NCBI GenBank assembly: GCA_036172265.1
Contig: JASFBA010000103.1
Span: 1-64,000, forward strand
Direction of reading: 5' to 3'
DNA: 64,000 bases
Source: JASFBA01 sp036172265
Lineage (GTDB): Bacteria > Chloroflexota > Chloroflexia > DTKN01
Positions 41,329-49,646 of this stretch are shown here, one piece after another. Each line of letters starts with the position of its first letter. The stretch's first letter is position 1. The translations under genes were made by a program, and so were the position numbers. Under the pieces are notes generated by a model. That model saw only the letters and a list, made by a program, of their open reading frames with translations, did no database searches and was not told the DNA's origin.

Positions 41329-42363
41329 CTAGGGAACGCCCGCCGCCACGTCCAGCACCACCGCCCCCTCGATTTTCCCCTGGCGGAGCCGCTCCAGAGC
41401 CTCGTTCGCCTGTTCCAGCGGAAAGACGTTGACCCGGGTGCGGACTGGGACCTGAGGGGCCAAGGCCAGAAATTCCCATCCGTCCTGGCGGGTCAGGTTC
41501 GCCACCGAACGGATGGTCCGTTCCTCCCAGAGCAGGCGGTAGGGAAAAGAGGGAATGTCGCTCATATGGATGCCGCCGCAGACGACCGTCCCCCCCTTGA
41601 CCGTGGCCTGCAACGCGGCCACCACGAGGGGGCCGACCGGGGCGAAGATGATGGCCGCATCGAGCGGATGTGGAGGAGGTTCGGTGGAATCGCCGGCCCA
41701 GACAGCGCCCAGGGCCCGGGCAAAGTCCTGCGCCGCCGTGTCTCCCGGCCGGGTAAAGGCATAGACCTTTCGGCCCTGGTGTACCGCCACCTGGGCGATG
41801 ATGTGGGCCGCCGCCCCGAAGCCGTAGAGGCCCAGGTGCTCGGCATGCTCCCCGGCCAGGCGGTAGGAGCGGTAGCCGATCAGGCCGGCACAGAGGAGCG
41901 GGGCCGCCTCCACGTCGCTGTAACCCTCCGGAAGGGGGAAGCAGTAGCGCCGGTCGGCTACAGCGTACTCGGCAAAGCCGCCGTCCAGGGTATAGCCGGT
42001 GAAAAGCGCCCGGTCGCAGAGGTTCTCCTGTCCGCGCTGGCAGTAGCGGCAAGTGCCGTCGGTGTAGCCCAACCAAGGCACCCCGATCCGTTGCCCCGGG
42101 CGGAACGAGGCCTCCTCCCCGGCCTGGACGACACGGCCGACGATCTGATGCCCCAGGATGAGGGGAAGTTTGGGTTCGGCCAGTTCGCCGTCCACAATGT
42201 GCAGGTCCGTATGGCAGACGCCGCAGGCCAGAACGCGGATGAGCACCTGTTCCGGCCCCGGCCGGGGCAGCGGCACCTCCATCAGGCGTAAGGGCCGGTG
42301 TGGCGCCTCCAGCACCATGGCCCGCATCGTTTTCGGAAGTTCCACCTCTTCTCCTGCGAGCAT
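41329..42363 (-). CDS. Zinc-dependent alcohol dehydrogenase family protein
   Basis: 344 residues, medium-chain dehydrogenase. Catalytic zinc site ACGVCHTDLH and GHQIVGRV; structural zinc cysteines in CRYCQRGQENLC; cofactor-binding LYGFGAAAHIIAQVA where the usual GxGxxG reads GFGAAA. The acidic residue that selects NAD is replaced by TRPGD, which hints at NADP use. ATG 42363 (MLAGEEVEL) has ribosome-site-like GGA spacing; ATG at the MRAMVL position would be 12 residues shorter. The frame beyond 42363 overlaps the acyltransferase gene. Confidence 0.88.
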   Translation of the reverse strand: MLAGEEVELPKTMRAMVLEAPHRPLRLMEVPLPRPGPEQVLIRVLACGVCHTDLHIVDGELAEPKLPLILGHQIVGRVVQAGEEASFRPGQRIGVPWLGYTDGTCRYCQRGQENLCDRALFTGYTLDGGFAEYAVADRRYCFPLPEGYSDVEAAPLLCAGLIGYRSYRLAGEHAEHLGLYGFGAAAHIIAQVAVHQGRKVYAFTRPGDTAAQDFARALGAVWAGDSTEPPPHPLDAAIIFAPVGPLVVAALQATVKGGTVVCGGIHMSDIPSFPYRLLWEERTIRSVANLTRQDGWEFLALAPQVPVRTRVNVFPLEQANEALERLRQGKIEGAVVLDVAAGVP

Positions 42364-42386
42364 GAAAGACGCTTCGCCGAATGTCC

Positions 42387-43046
42387 TCAATCCTGAAGAT
42401 GGACCGGAGCCGGCTCCAGGGCATAGACCCCCCGGTATTCCGGAGGAAGAAGGGCGGCGATGCGCCGCATGATCACCTCGGTCAGATGCTCCAGGGCGGA
42501 GCGGGCGATGCGTCCCGTCACGCGCTCGACCTGGAACGGTTCGCCGATGCGGAAGGAAACGGGGCCCCGACGGGGGAGGATCCGGCCCTCCGGGAGGATC
42601 AGGTGGGTTCCGGTGATGGCCGCCGGGATGATCGGCACGCCGGTGCGTAGGGCCAGGAGTGCAGCACCGGCATGCCCCGGCCCCATCCCGGGCCGGCGGC
42701 TGCGGGTGCCTTCGGGGTACATACAGAAAAGCCAGCCCCGGCGAAGAAAACCCTCTGCCCGTTGCAGGGCCCGCCGGGAGGCGATTCGCCCCCGGGCTAC
42801 CGGGACCACCTGGAGGACACGTAGGATCGGCCCCAGAAAGGGGGTGGCAAAGACCTCCTCCTTGGCCATAAAGGTGACGCGCCGTTTCAGGACGGCGAGG
42901 GGCACGACGGGGTCCATCAGGTTGACGTGGTTGCACACCATCAGAGCCGGCCCGGTAGAAGGGACGTTCTCCGTCCCTTCTACCTCCAGTTCGGTAAAGA
43001 TCCAGAGAAGCAAACGGATGACGGCCCGGACGACAGTATGGAACAT
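42387..43046 (-). CDS. plsC: 1-acyl-sn-glycerol-3-phosphate acyltransferase (PlsC type)
   Basis: Adds the second acyl chain to lysophosphatidic acid in phospholipid synthesis. Motif I NHVNLMDPV (the family's Hx4D reads NHVNLMD, with His and Asp spaced HxxxxD), motif III YPEGTRSR, and PIIPAAITGTH motif IV are present. One N-terminal membrane helix. 219 residues. ATG 43046 has GAGGAGG upstream and is chosen over ATG 43067. It follows cmk by 14 bases, a common cmk-plsC pairing. Confidence 0.93.
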   Translation of the reverse strand: MFHTVVRAVIRLLLWIFTELEVEGTENVPSTGPALMVCNHVNLMDPVVPLAVLKRRVTFMAKEEVFATPFLGPILRVLQVVPVARGRIASRRALQRAEGFLRRGWLFCMYPEGTRSRRPGMGPGHAGAALLALRTGVPIIPAAITGTHLILPEGRILPRRGPVSFRIGEPFQVERVTGRIARSALEHLTEVIMRRIAALLPPEYRGVYALEPAPVHLQD

Positions 43047-43060
43047 GGTGACCTCCTCAT

Positions 43061-43738
43061 TCAACAATCGAAGAGGGCCAGGATCAGGGCCTTTTCCTCC
43101 TCCACGGTCATATGGTCGTTCCGCAGGTAGAGGGCATCCCTGGCCGGCCGCAGCGGGGCCACCAAGCGGCCGGAATCGATCTCGTCCCGCCGGCGGATAA
43201 CCTCCAGCACGGTGGCATAATCCACCGCGTTGCCCCGGGCCCGAAGTTCGGCCAGCCGTCGCCGGGCCCGCACCTCGGGGGAGGCGTCTAGATAGATCTT
43301 GAACTCGGCCTCGGGCAGGACGACGGTGCCGATGTCCCGTCCCACCATCACCACCTCACCGCGCTGTCCGATGGTCCGCTGTTTCCGGGTGAGGGCGGCG
43401 CGTACCCCGGGATAGGCAGAGACGGGCGAGACCTGATGATCCACCTCCGGCCGGCGGATGTCCCAGGTCACGTCGCGCCCATCCACATAGACATCGTACT
43501 GCCGGCCGTCCTGGACGCTGGGGCGGGTCACGTCAATGGCGATCGTCTCCGCCAGGGCGGTGATGGCCGCCTCGTCGGCGATAGGGATACCTCGGCGCAA
43601 TGCCTCCCAGGTGACGGCACGGTACATCACGCCGGTGTCAAAATATAGATAACCCAGGGCCTGCGCCAGGACTTCTCCCAAAGTGCTTTTTCCGGCACTG
43701 GCCGGCCCATCAATGGCAATCGTTCGGGGCCTGAACAT
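43061..43738 (-). CDS. cmk: Cytidylate kinase
   Basis: Phosphorylates CMP and dCMP. P-loop DGPASAGKSTLGEVLAQAL (about 10-28 in outline), LYFDTGVMYRAVTW, VVMVGRDIGTVVLPEAEFKIYLDA and the RRDEIDSGR lid are all typical. 225 residues, normal. First gene of the operon. Confidence 0.97.
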   Translation of the reverse strand: MFRPRTIAIDGPASAGKSTLGEVLAQALGYLYFDTGVMYRAVTWEALRRGIPIADEAAITALAETIAIDVTRPSVQDGRQYDVYVDGRDVTWDIRRPEVDHQVSPVSAYPGVRAALTRKQRTIGQRGEVVMVGRDIGTVVLPEAEFKIYLDASPEVRARRRLAELRARGNAVDYATVLEVIRRRDEIDSGRLVAPLRPARDALYLRNDHMTVEEEKALILALFDC

Positions 43739-43764
43739 CGCCGCTCCTCTCGGCTTTTGCCCCT

Positions 43765-43793
43765 ATTCTACACCAGAACGGAGGCCGGCGCAA
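43765..43793 (-). promoter_or_regulatory. Promoter of the cmk operon
   Basis: Minus strand TTGCGC (43788-43793), 17-base spacer, TAGAAT (43765-43770). It is divergent from the feo promoter, whose -35 starts 20 bases away. Confidence 0.6.
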
Positions 43794-43812
43794 CCCCGCG
43801 TTTTAGAGCCAC

Positions 43813-43845
43813 TTGACAAACTCTGGATGTTAGTATATACTAACA
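43813..43845 (+). promoter_or_regulatory. feo promoter with an 18-bp palindromic operator over the -10
   Basis: TTGACA (43813-43818), 17-base spacer, TATACT (43836-43841). The -10 lies inside TGTTAGTATATACTAACA (43828-43845), a perfect 18-bp palindrome. TTAG...CTAA half-sites fit the DtxR/IdeR/MntR style of metal-dependent repressor sites. A metal-loaded repressor there would block polymerase directly. The regulator gene is not in this window. Confidence 0.85.
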
Positions 43846-43876
43846 ATGAAAATTAGACCATATTGGAGGTCGAACG

Positions 43877-44134
43877 ATGGATCGCCTGGTGGCCCTGAGC
43901 ACCCTTTCTCCCCAAGAAAAGGGGGTGGTACGCTCCCTGCAAGGCGGGCGCGGCTTTGTCGGGCGGATGGTCGCCCTGGGGTTTACCCCCGGGGCTACGG
44001 TGACGATGGTCCAGAACTTTGGCCGGGGACCGATGATCGTCCTGGTGCGCGGCACCCGCATCGCCCTGGGACGGGGAGAAGGGCAAAAGGTGCTGGTGCA
44101 GCGGGAGGAGAACGGCCATGCGGAGAGCCGTTAG
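43877..44134 (+). CDS. feoA: Ferrous iron transport protein A
   Basis: 85-residue SH3-like cytoplasmic partner of FeoB. GRGFVGRMVALGFTPGATVTMV-type core (LGFTPGA) and MIVLVRGTRIALGRG are the FeoA pattern. GGAGG precedes the ATG, and its 3' end overlaps feoB by 17 bases. Confidence 0.93.
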   Translation: MDRLVALSTLSPQEKGVVRSLQGGRGFVGRMVALGFTPGATVTMVQNFGRGPMIVLVRGTRIALGRGEGQKVLVQREENGHAESR

Positions 44135-46181
44135 GTCCACTTCTGCCGGAATCATCTGCTCCTGCGAGCCCTCTCCAGGACGGCAGGAATGTCCGCTGGA
44201 AGCCGGAACGGTGACCATAGCCCTGGCTGGTCAGCCCAATGTGGGCAAGTCCACCGTCTTCAACCTGCTCACCGGCCTTTCCCAGCATGTCGGCAACTGG
44301 CCGGGCAAGACGGTCGAGCAGAAAACCGGCCTGCTCCACTACGACGGCCTGGCCATCCGGCTGGTGGACCTCCCCGGCACTTACAGCCTCACCGCCAACT
44401 CTCTGGAGGAGCAGATCGCCCGAGACTTTATCCTCCAGGAGCGGCCCGAGGCCGTGGTCATCATCGTGGATGCGGCCATGCTGGAACGCAACCTGTACCT
44501 GCTGGCCGAACTCCTGGCCCTGCCGGTCCCCCTGGTCCTGGGGTTGAACATGCTGGATGTGGCCGAACAGGAAGGGCTGCGCGTGGACGTGCCGCTTCTG
44601 GAGGCGGCATTGGGTATCCCGGTGGTGCCCATGGTGGCCAGTCGCAACCAGGGAGTACGGGAACTGGTGCAGCGGGTGGTGGCCCTCCTGCGGGGGGAGG
44701 TGCCCTACCATCCCTGCCGGCCGGAGGTGCGGGAAGACCACCGAGCCGTGCTGACGGAACTGCAGAGCCTTGTCGAAGGCTATGTCCCTGAGCCGTACCC
44801 GGCCGACTGGACGGCCCTCAAACTGCTGGAGGGAGATCGGGAGATCACCGCCCTGGCCCAGGAGCACCTGCCGGAGGAGGTCTGGAAAAAGGTGGAGGAA
44901 ATCCTGCACCGCCACGAGGATGCGGTCCTGGCCGTGGCCGGCGGGCGTTACGACTGGATCGAACGAGTGGTCCGCGCCGCCGTCTTCCGGCCGCGGGCTG
45001 GCCGGGTGACCCTGACCGAGCGGCTGGACCGGCTGGCCACCCATCCCTGGGGGGGACTCCTCGTCCTGGCCGGGGTGCTGGGGCTGGTCTTCTGGCTGAC
45101 CTATACCGTCGGCGCGCCGGTGCAGGATTGGCTCGAGGGCGTCATCGTCCGGGAGTTGGCCGACTGGGCCGGCCGGCTCCTTTCCGGCGCGCCGGGCTGG
45201 CTTTCCGGCCTGGTGGTGGACGGCCTCATCGGCGGCGTGGGGACGATGCTTACCTTTGTCCCCATCCTGGTTATCTTCTTCGCCAGCATGTCTTTCCTGG
45301 AGGATGTAGGCTATATGGCCCGGGCCGCCTATGTGATGGACCGTTTCATGCACCCCCTGGGGCTGCATGGCAAAAGTTGTCTGCCCCTTTTCCTGGGGTT
45401 TGGCTGTAACGTGCCGGCGGTGATGGGCACGCGCATCATCGAGGAACGGCGGGCCCGCCTGCTCACGATCCTTTTGGCCCCGCTGGTGCCCTGTACGGCG
45501 CGCCTGGCCGTCCTATCTGTGCTGGCGCCGGCCTTCTTCGGCCCCTATGCCCTATGGGTCTCCTGGGGGCTGGTGCTCTTTTCCCTCCTGGTGCTGGCCC
45601 TGCTGGGAGTGGTGCTCCACCGCGCCCTCTTTCAGGGGGAACGTTCTCCCTTTATTCTGGAACTGCCGCTCTACCACCTGCCCAACGCTCGGACGATCGG
45701 ACTGGCCGTCTGGCAGCGGCTATGGGCCTTTCTGCGCAAGGCCGGAACGGTCATCCTGGCCGTTTCGGTGGCGGTGTGGGTGCTGGCCCATCTCCCCGGC
45801 GGCCGGATCGAGGAGAGCGTCCTGGGATGGATCGGGCGTGGACTGGCCCCTCTGGGAGCCCTTATGGGCCTGGATTGGCACATGATCGTGGCCCTCTTGA
45901 CGAGTTTTGTGGCCAAGGAAAACGCCGTGGCGACGCTGGGGGTGCTTTACGGAAGCGGTGAACAGGAATTGGCCGAGGTTCTAGCCGTTACCGTGAGTCC
46001 GGCCGGCGGGCTGGCCTTTTTGGTGGCGACGATGCTCTTTATCCCCTGCGCGGCCACCTTCGCTGCCATGCGTCAGGAAAGCGGATGGAAGTGGGCCCTG
46101 CTGGGGATGGGCCTGCTCCTGGTTCTTTCCCTGACAGCGGGGGTGGCCGTCTACCAAGTGGCCCACTGGGTGGGGTTGTAG
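44118..46181 (+). CDS. feoB: Ferrous iron transport protein B
   Basis: 687-residue Fe2+ transporter. The G domain has GQPNVGKS (38-45), the G2-like switch HVGNWPGKTVEQK, DLPGTYSL and NMLD. The membrane part has two Gate motifs: LPLFLGFGCNVPAVMGTR and VPCTARLAVL, then FVAKENAVATLGVLYG. The first 30 residues are an extra, cysteine-bearing stretch (CSC and EC) before the G domain. ATG 44118 has GGAGG upstream and overlaps feoA. Confidence 0.96.
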   Translation: MRRAVRSTSAGIICSCEPSPGRQECPLEAGTVTIALAGQPNVGKSTVFNLLTGLSQHVGNWPGKTVEQKTGLLHYDGLAIRLVDLPGTYSLTANSLEEQIARDFILQERPEAVVIIVDAAMLERNLYLLAELLALPVPLVLGLNMLDVAEQEGLRVDVPLLEAALGIPVVPMVASRNQGVRELVQRVVALLRGEVPYHPCRPEVREDHRAVLTELQSLVEGYVPEPYPADWTALKLLEGDREITALAQEHLPEEVWKKVEEILHRHEDAVLAVAGGRYDWIERVVRAAVFRPRAGRVTLTERLDRLATHPWGGLLVLAGVLGLVFWLTYTVGAPVQDWLEGVIVRELADWAGRLLSGAPGWLSGLVVDGLIGGVGTMLTFVPILVIFFASMSFLEDVGYMARAAYVMDRFMHPLGLHGKSCLPLFLGFGCNVPAVMGTRIIEERRARLLTILLAPLVPCTARLAVLSVLAPAFFGPYALWVSWGLVLFSLLVLALLGVVLHRALFQGERSPFILELPLYHLPNARTIGLAVWQRLWAFLRKAGTVILAVSVAVWVLAHLPGGRIEESVLGWIGRGLAPLGALMGLDWHMIVALLTSFVAKENAVATLGVLYGSGEQELAEVLAVTVSPAGGLAFLVATMLFIPCAATFAAMRQESGWKWALLGMGLLLVLSLTAGVAVYQVAHWVGL

Positions 46182-46183
46182 CG

Positions 46184-46984
46184 ATGGGCGTAGCCTTTCT
46201 GATCGCTTTCCGTGAAGGTCTGGAGGCGGCCCTGATCGTGGGCATCGTCCTGGCGGTGCTCCGGCGGCTGGAGCGGCCCGGTTACCGGGGGACCGTCTGG
46301 GCCGGCGTGGCGGCTGCAACGGTCCTCAGCGTCCTAGGTGCGTTGAGTTTGAACGCTCTAGGCGTCGTCCTGGAGGACCGGGCTGAGGAAATTTTTGAAG
46401 GAGCCACCATGCTCCTGGCCGCCGGCGTCCTCACCTGGATGATCTTCTGGATGCAACGGCAGAGGCGGGAAATCCGCGCCGGCCTGGAGGCCGATGTCCG
46501 CCGCGCCGTAAGCGGCGGTGCCCGAAGGCTTCTCTGGGCCCTGTCTTTCGCGGCCGTACTGCGCGAGGGGCTGGAGATGGCCCTCTTCCTGACGGCCGCC
46601 TCTTTCCGGGCCGAAATCGGGCAGGTCTGGGTTGGTGCCCTGTTCGGCCTTATAGCGGCCGCCGGGTTAGGTTGGCTCTTTTTCGCCCTCGGCAAAGGGC
46701 TGAATTTGCGGCCGTTCTTCGGAATAACCGGCCTCTTGCTCCTGCTTTTTGCGGCCGGCCTGGTCGGCCGGGGTATCCACGAACTTCAGGAGGGCGGGGT
46801 ACTTCCCACCATTGTCGGACACCTCTGGGATATCAACCCCATCCTGGATGAAAAGGGGCCACTGGGATCGTTCCTGCAATCCCTCTTAGGATACAACGGC
46901 AACCCTTCGTTGCTTGAGGTGGTGACTTACGTCCTGTACCTGGGGGGAGTGGTCGTTCTGATTTGCCGTAGGGGCGGGTTTTGA
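46184..46984 (+). CDS. FTR1-family iron permease
   Basis: 266-residue membrane protein, seven spans. Both iron-binding REGLE motifs are present: FREGLEAALIVG near the N-terminus and LREGLEMALFL (about residue 127). FTR1/EfeU proteins import iron, usually with a partner oxidase or EfeO, neither of which is seen. It starts two bases after the feoB stop and should be under feo control. The last codons and the stop (RRGGF-stop) come from a dispersed GTAGGGGCGGGTT repeat. Confidence 0.9.
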   Translation: MGVAFLIAFREGLEAALIVGIVLAVLRRLERPGYRGTVWAGVAAATVLSVLGALSLNALGVVLEDRAEEIFEGATMLLAAGVLTWMIFWMQRQRREIRAGLEADVRRAVSGGARRLLWALSFAAVLREGLEMALFLTAASFRAEIGQVWVGALFGLIAAAGLGWLFFALGKGLNLRPFFGITGLLLLLFAAGLVGRGIHELQEGGVLPTIVGHLWDINPILDEKGPLGSFLQSLLGYNGNPSLLEVVTYVLYLGGVVVLICRRGGF

Positions 46985-46995
46985 ACCCTCGGGTC
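46968..46995. repeat. Dispersed repeat forming the 3' end of the ftr1-like gene
   Basis: CCGTAGGGGCGGGTTTTGAACCC, cousin of 8456-8484 and 22059-22077. Its TGA is the stop codon of the permease gene. The rest of the gap to 47167 holds only the next promoter. Confidence 0.55.
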
Positions 46996-47114
46996 AAGCC
47001 GACAACCTGGGGCATTATCCGCGCCCTATGGAGGCAAATTAGCCCAATCCTCGCCCGCTGCTATCCCGATATTTTCTCCGACCCACCCCATTGAAACAGA
47101 CCTTACCGGCCCGC

Positions 47115-47143
47115 TGGACAACCCCCTTCGGATCATGTAGAAT
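47115..47143 (+). promoter_or_regulatory. Promoter of the histidine kinase-regulator pair
   Basis: TGGACA (47115-47120), 17-base spacer, TAGAAT (47138-47143), 25 bases before GTG 47168. Confidence 0.65.
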
Positions 47144-47167
47144 AGAACCGATGCCGGAGGTGTTGCT

Positions 47168-48757
47168 GTGCTTGCCCCGATCGGCGACTATCGTCTGCGC
47201 CAGCGCGAATACCTGTTGCGCATCGCCCGGGCCATGACCTCCCGCCTGGACCTGGGCGACCTCCTACGCCTGGTCATCGAGGAGTCGGTGGAGATTCTGG
47301 ATGCCGAGGCCGGCCTGATCGCCCTGCGCGACGAAGGCCGCCCTGACCTCCAGGTCTATGCTCACTACGGCCTGGAGAAGGACCTCCTGGAACTCTTTGC
47401 CCCCCTCCTGGCTGGCGATTTCCTGGAGCGCTTGGTAGAGGAAGGCAGTTGGGTCAGCCCGGACCTGGCCCTGGCCCTGCGGGTGGCCTCCTCGCTCCTG
47501 GGAGTGCGCCTGCGCCAGGTGGTCGCCCTGCCGCTGCTCGTCGGGGGCGAACCGATGGGGGTCATCTACGTCTTCCGCTCCAGTTCCGGCCCCCCCTTCT
47601 CCTACAACGACCGGCAGGTGCTTTCCGCTTTTGCCGACCAGGCGGCCATCGCCGTGCACAACGCCCGCCTGTATCAGCGGCTTCTGGCCGAAAAGCACCA
47701 CCTGGACGCGGTCATCGAAAACAGCGCCGATGGAGTGATGATCCTGGACGGCCGCTGGCGCATCGTGACGGCCAACCGCGCCCTGGAGCAGATGCTGGGC
47801 CGGCCTCGTTCCGAACTCCTGGGCCGCACCTGCGCCGAGATCCTGCGCCTGACTACCCCGCAGGGAACTCCCTTCTGTGTGGACTGCTGCCCCTTGGAGC
47901 ATCAGCCGGGCAACCTCCGCCCCTACGTGGAGGGGGTCTACCTCACTCCGGACGGCCGGCGCATCCACCTGGGCATCACCTACTCCATCCTGCGGGGAAA
48001 GGACGGCCGGCTGCTGGAAGCCATCGCTAACGTGCGCGACATCACCCGCCAGAAGGAGGCCGAAGAGGCCAAGTCCACCTTCATCTCCATTATCTCCCAC
48101 GAACTCAAGACCCCGGTGGCTATCATCAAGGGCTATGCCGGTACACTGCGCCGGGAGGATGCCCATTGGGATGCCCAGACGCTCTCCCAGGGGCTTCGGG
48201 TCATCGAGGAAGAGAGCGACCGTCTGGACCGACTTATCAGCAACCTCCTGGAGGCCTCGCGCATCCAGGCCGGCGGGCTGCGCCTCAGTCCATCCCCGCT
48301 GGATATCGCCGCCCTGGCCCGGAAACTGGTGGAGGAATTCCGGCCTCAGACGGACAAGCACGCCTTCGTCGTCGAGTTCCCGGAGAACTTTCCGCCGGTC
48401 TGGGCCGACTTTGAGCGCATCCGCATGGTGCTTTCCAACCTCCTTTCCAACGCCATCAAGTACTCGCCCCGCGGGGGCACGATCCGGGTGGGCGGCTGGG
48501 CCGAGAATGAGCGGGCGGTCATCTATGTGGCCGACGAGGGCGTGGGCATCCCGGAGACGGAGCAGGAACATATCTTCGAGCGCTTCTATCGGGTGGACAA
48601 CCGCCTTTCACGGACGACGGCCGGGGCCGGCCTGGGCCTCTACCTCTGTAAGGCGATCGTAGAAGCCCACGGTGGGGAAATCTGGGTGCGCAGCCGCCCT
48701 GGCCAGGGAGCGACCTTCTTCTTTTCCCTGCCCTATCCTCGAGAAAGAGATGGATAA
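47168..48757 (+). CDS. Sensor histidine kinase (GAF-PAS-HisKA-HATPase)
   Basis: 529 residues, GTG start, no membrane span, so a cytoplasmic sensor. GAF domain about 20-175, PAS about 178-290. The PAS region contains FCVDCCPLE, a cysteine cluster that could bind metal or respond to redox. The phospho-acceptor is His 311 in ISHELKTPVAIIKG. ATPase boxes: NLLSNAIKYS, DEGVGIPE, FERFYRVD and GAGLGLYLCK. Its stop overlaps the regulator start (ATGGATAA), so both are made together. Confidence 0.93.
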   Translation: MLAPIGDYRLRQREYLLRIARAMTSRLDLGDLLRLVIEESVEILDAEAGLIALRDEGRPDLQVYAHYGLEKDLLELFAPLLAGDFLERLVEEGSWVSPDLALALRVASSLLGVRLRQVVALPLLVGGEPMGVIYVFRSSSGPPFSYNDRQVLSAFADQAAIAVHNARLYQRLLAEKHHLDAVIENSADGVMILDGRWRIVTANRALEQMLGRPRSELLGRTCAEILRLTTPQGTPFCVDCCPLEHQPGNLRPYVEGVYLTPDGRRIHLGITYSILRGKDGRLLEAIANVRDITRQKEAEEAKSTFISIISHELKTPVAIIKGYAGTLRREDAHWDAQTLSQGLRVIEEESDRLDRLISNLLEASRIQAGGLRLSPSPLDIAALARKLVEEFRPQTDKHAFVVEFPENFPPVWADFERIRMVLSNLLSNAIKYSPRGGTIRVGGWAENERAVIYVADEGVGIPETEQEHIFERFYRVDNRLSRTTAGAGLGLYLCKAIVEAHGGEIWVRSRPGQGATFFFSLPYPRERDG

Positions 48758-49478
48758 AATGGAAAAGTTTTCTCCTAAAGGAAAACTCGTCCTGGTCGTA
48801 GACGATGAGCCGCGGATGGTCGAGTTCATCCGGATGAACCTGGAACTGGAAGGTTACCGGGTGACCACCGCCGGAAACGGCCGGGAGGCGCTGAAGCGGC
48901 TGCGGGAGGACCTGCCCGACCTGGTCCTCCTGGATGTGATGATGCCGGAGATGGACGGCTTTGAGACGCTGCGGGAGATTCGCCAGGTTTCGGCCGTGCC
49001 GGTCATTATGGTGACCGTGCGGGGGGATGAGCCGGACCTCATCCGCGGGCTGGAACTGGGGGCCGATGATTACATCCCCAAGCCCTTTTCACCGCGAGAA
49101 CTGCTGGCCCGGATCAAGGCCGTGCTGCGGCGGGCGGAGATGCCGATGCCGGCCGGCGGAAAACGGATCGTCATAGACGAGAACCTGACCATTGACCTGG
49201 CCAAGCGGGAGGTGATCGTTCGGGGGAAGGTGGTCAAATTGCGCCCGACCGAGTTCCGCCTGCTCTACCATCTGGTGCAGAACGCCGGCTGGGTGATGAC
49301 CCATGAGATGCTTCTTTCCAAGGTGTGGGGGCCGGAATACCGCGATGAAACGCAATACGTGCGTCTCTACATTACCTACCTGCGGCAGAAACTCGAAGAA
49401 GACCCATCCCATCCCCGGTATATCCTGACCGAACGGGGCGTAGGGTATCGCTTCAAGGAGTTTCAACCCCAGGATTAG
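48750..49478 (+). CDS. OmpR/PhoB-family response regulator
   Basis: About 242 residues. REC domain: VVDDEPRM, acceptor Asp in VLLDVMMPEMDGF, TVRG, KPFSP. Winged-helix DNA-binding domain: LRPTEFRLLYHLVQNAGWVM, LLSKVWGPEY, and RYILTERGVGYRF. ATG 48750 overlaps the kinase stop; ATG 48759 is a close alternative. Targets are unknown. Confidence 0.93.
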   Translation: MDKMEKFSPKGKLVLVVDDEPRMVEFIRMNLELEGYRVTTAGNGREALKRLREDLPDLVLLDVMMPEMDGFETLREIRQVSAVPVIMVTVRGDEPDLIRGLELGADDYIPKPFSPRELLARIKAVLRRAEMPMPAGGKRIVIDENLTIDLAKREVIVRGKVVKLRPTEFRLLYHLVQNAGWVMTHEMLLSKVWGPEYRDETQYVRLYITYLRQKLEEDPSHPRYILTERGVGYRFKEFQPQD

Positions 49479-49580
49479 AGGGCCGATGGTCTCGGTCATA
49501 TCCGGAACCTTTCGAAGGATGGTTCAATGTTCCAGGGAAATTGGTTTACACTTTTTGAGATTGGGAAAATTTCCATTTTA

Positions 49581-49646
49581 TCACCGCCGAGACGCGGAGG
49601 ACGCTGAGATTTCATTCCTCGGCGCTCCCTGCGCCTCCGCGGTGAA
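49581..49646. repeat. CACCGCCGAGACGCGGAGG-type intergenic palindrome
   Basis: Left arm CACCGCCGAGACGCGGAGGA and right arm CCTGCGCCTCCGCGGTGA pair imperfectly around a 25-base centre. This is a type of palindromic repeat that I recall from many unrelated environmental genomes. It abuts the next gene's start. Confidence 0.75.

Noticed and set aside
39793..42291. 832-codon plus-strand frame
   Set aside because: It is antisense to pyruvate kinase and the alcohol dehydrogenase, both with full active-site motifs.
41329..42936. 535-codon form of the alcohol dehydrogenase
   Set aside because: The first 190 codons overlap the plsC gene and are Pro/Arg-rich shadow; the family starts near 42363.
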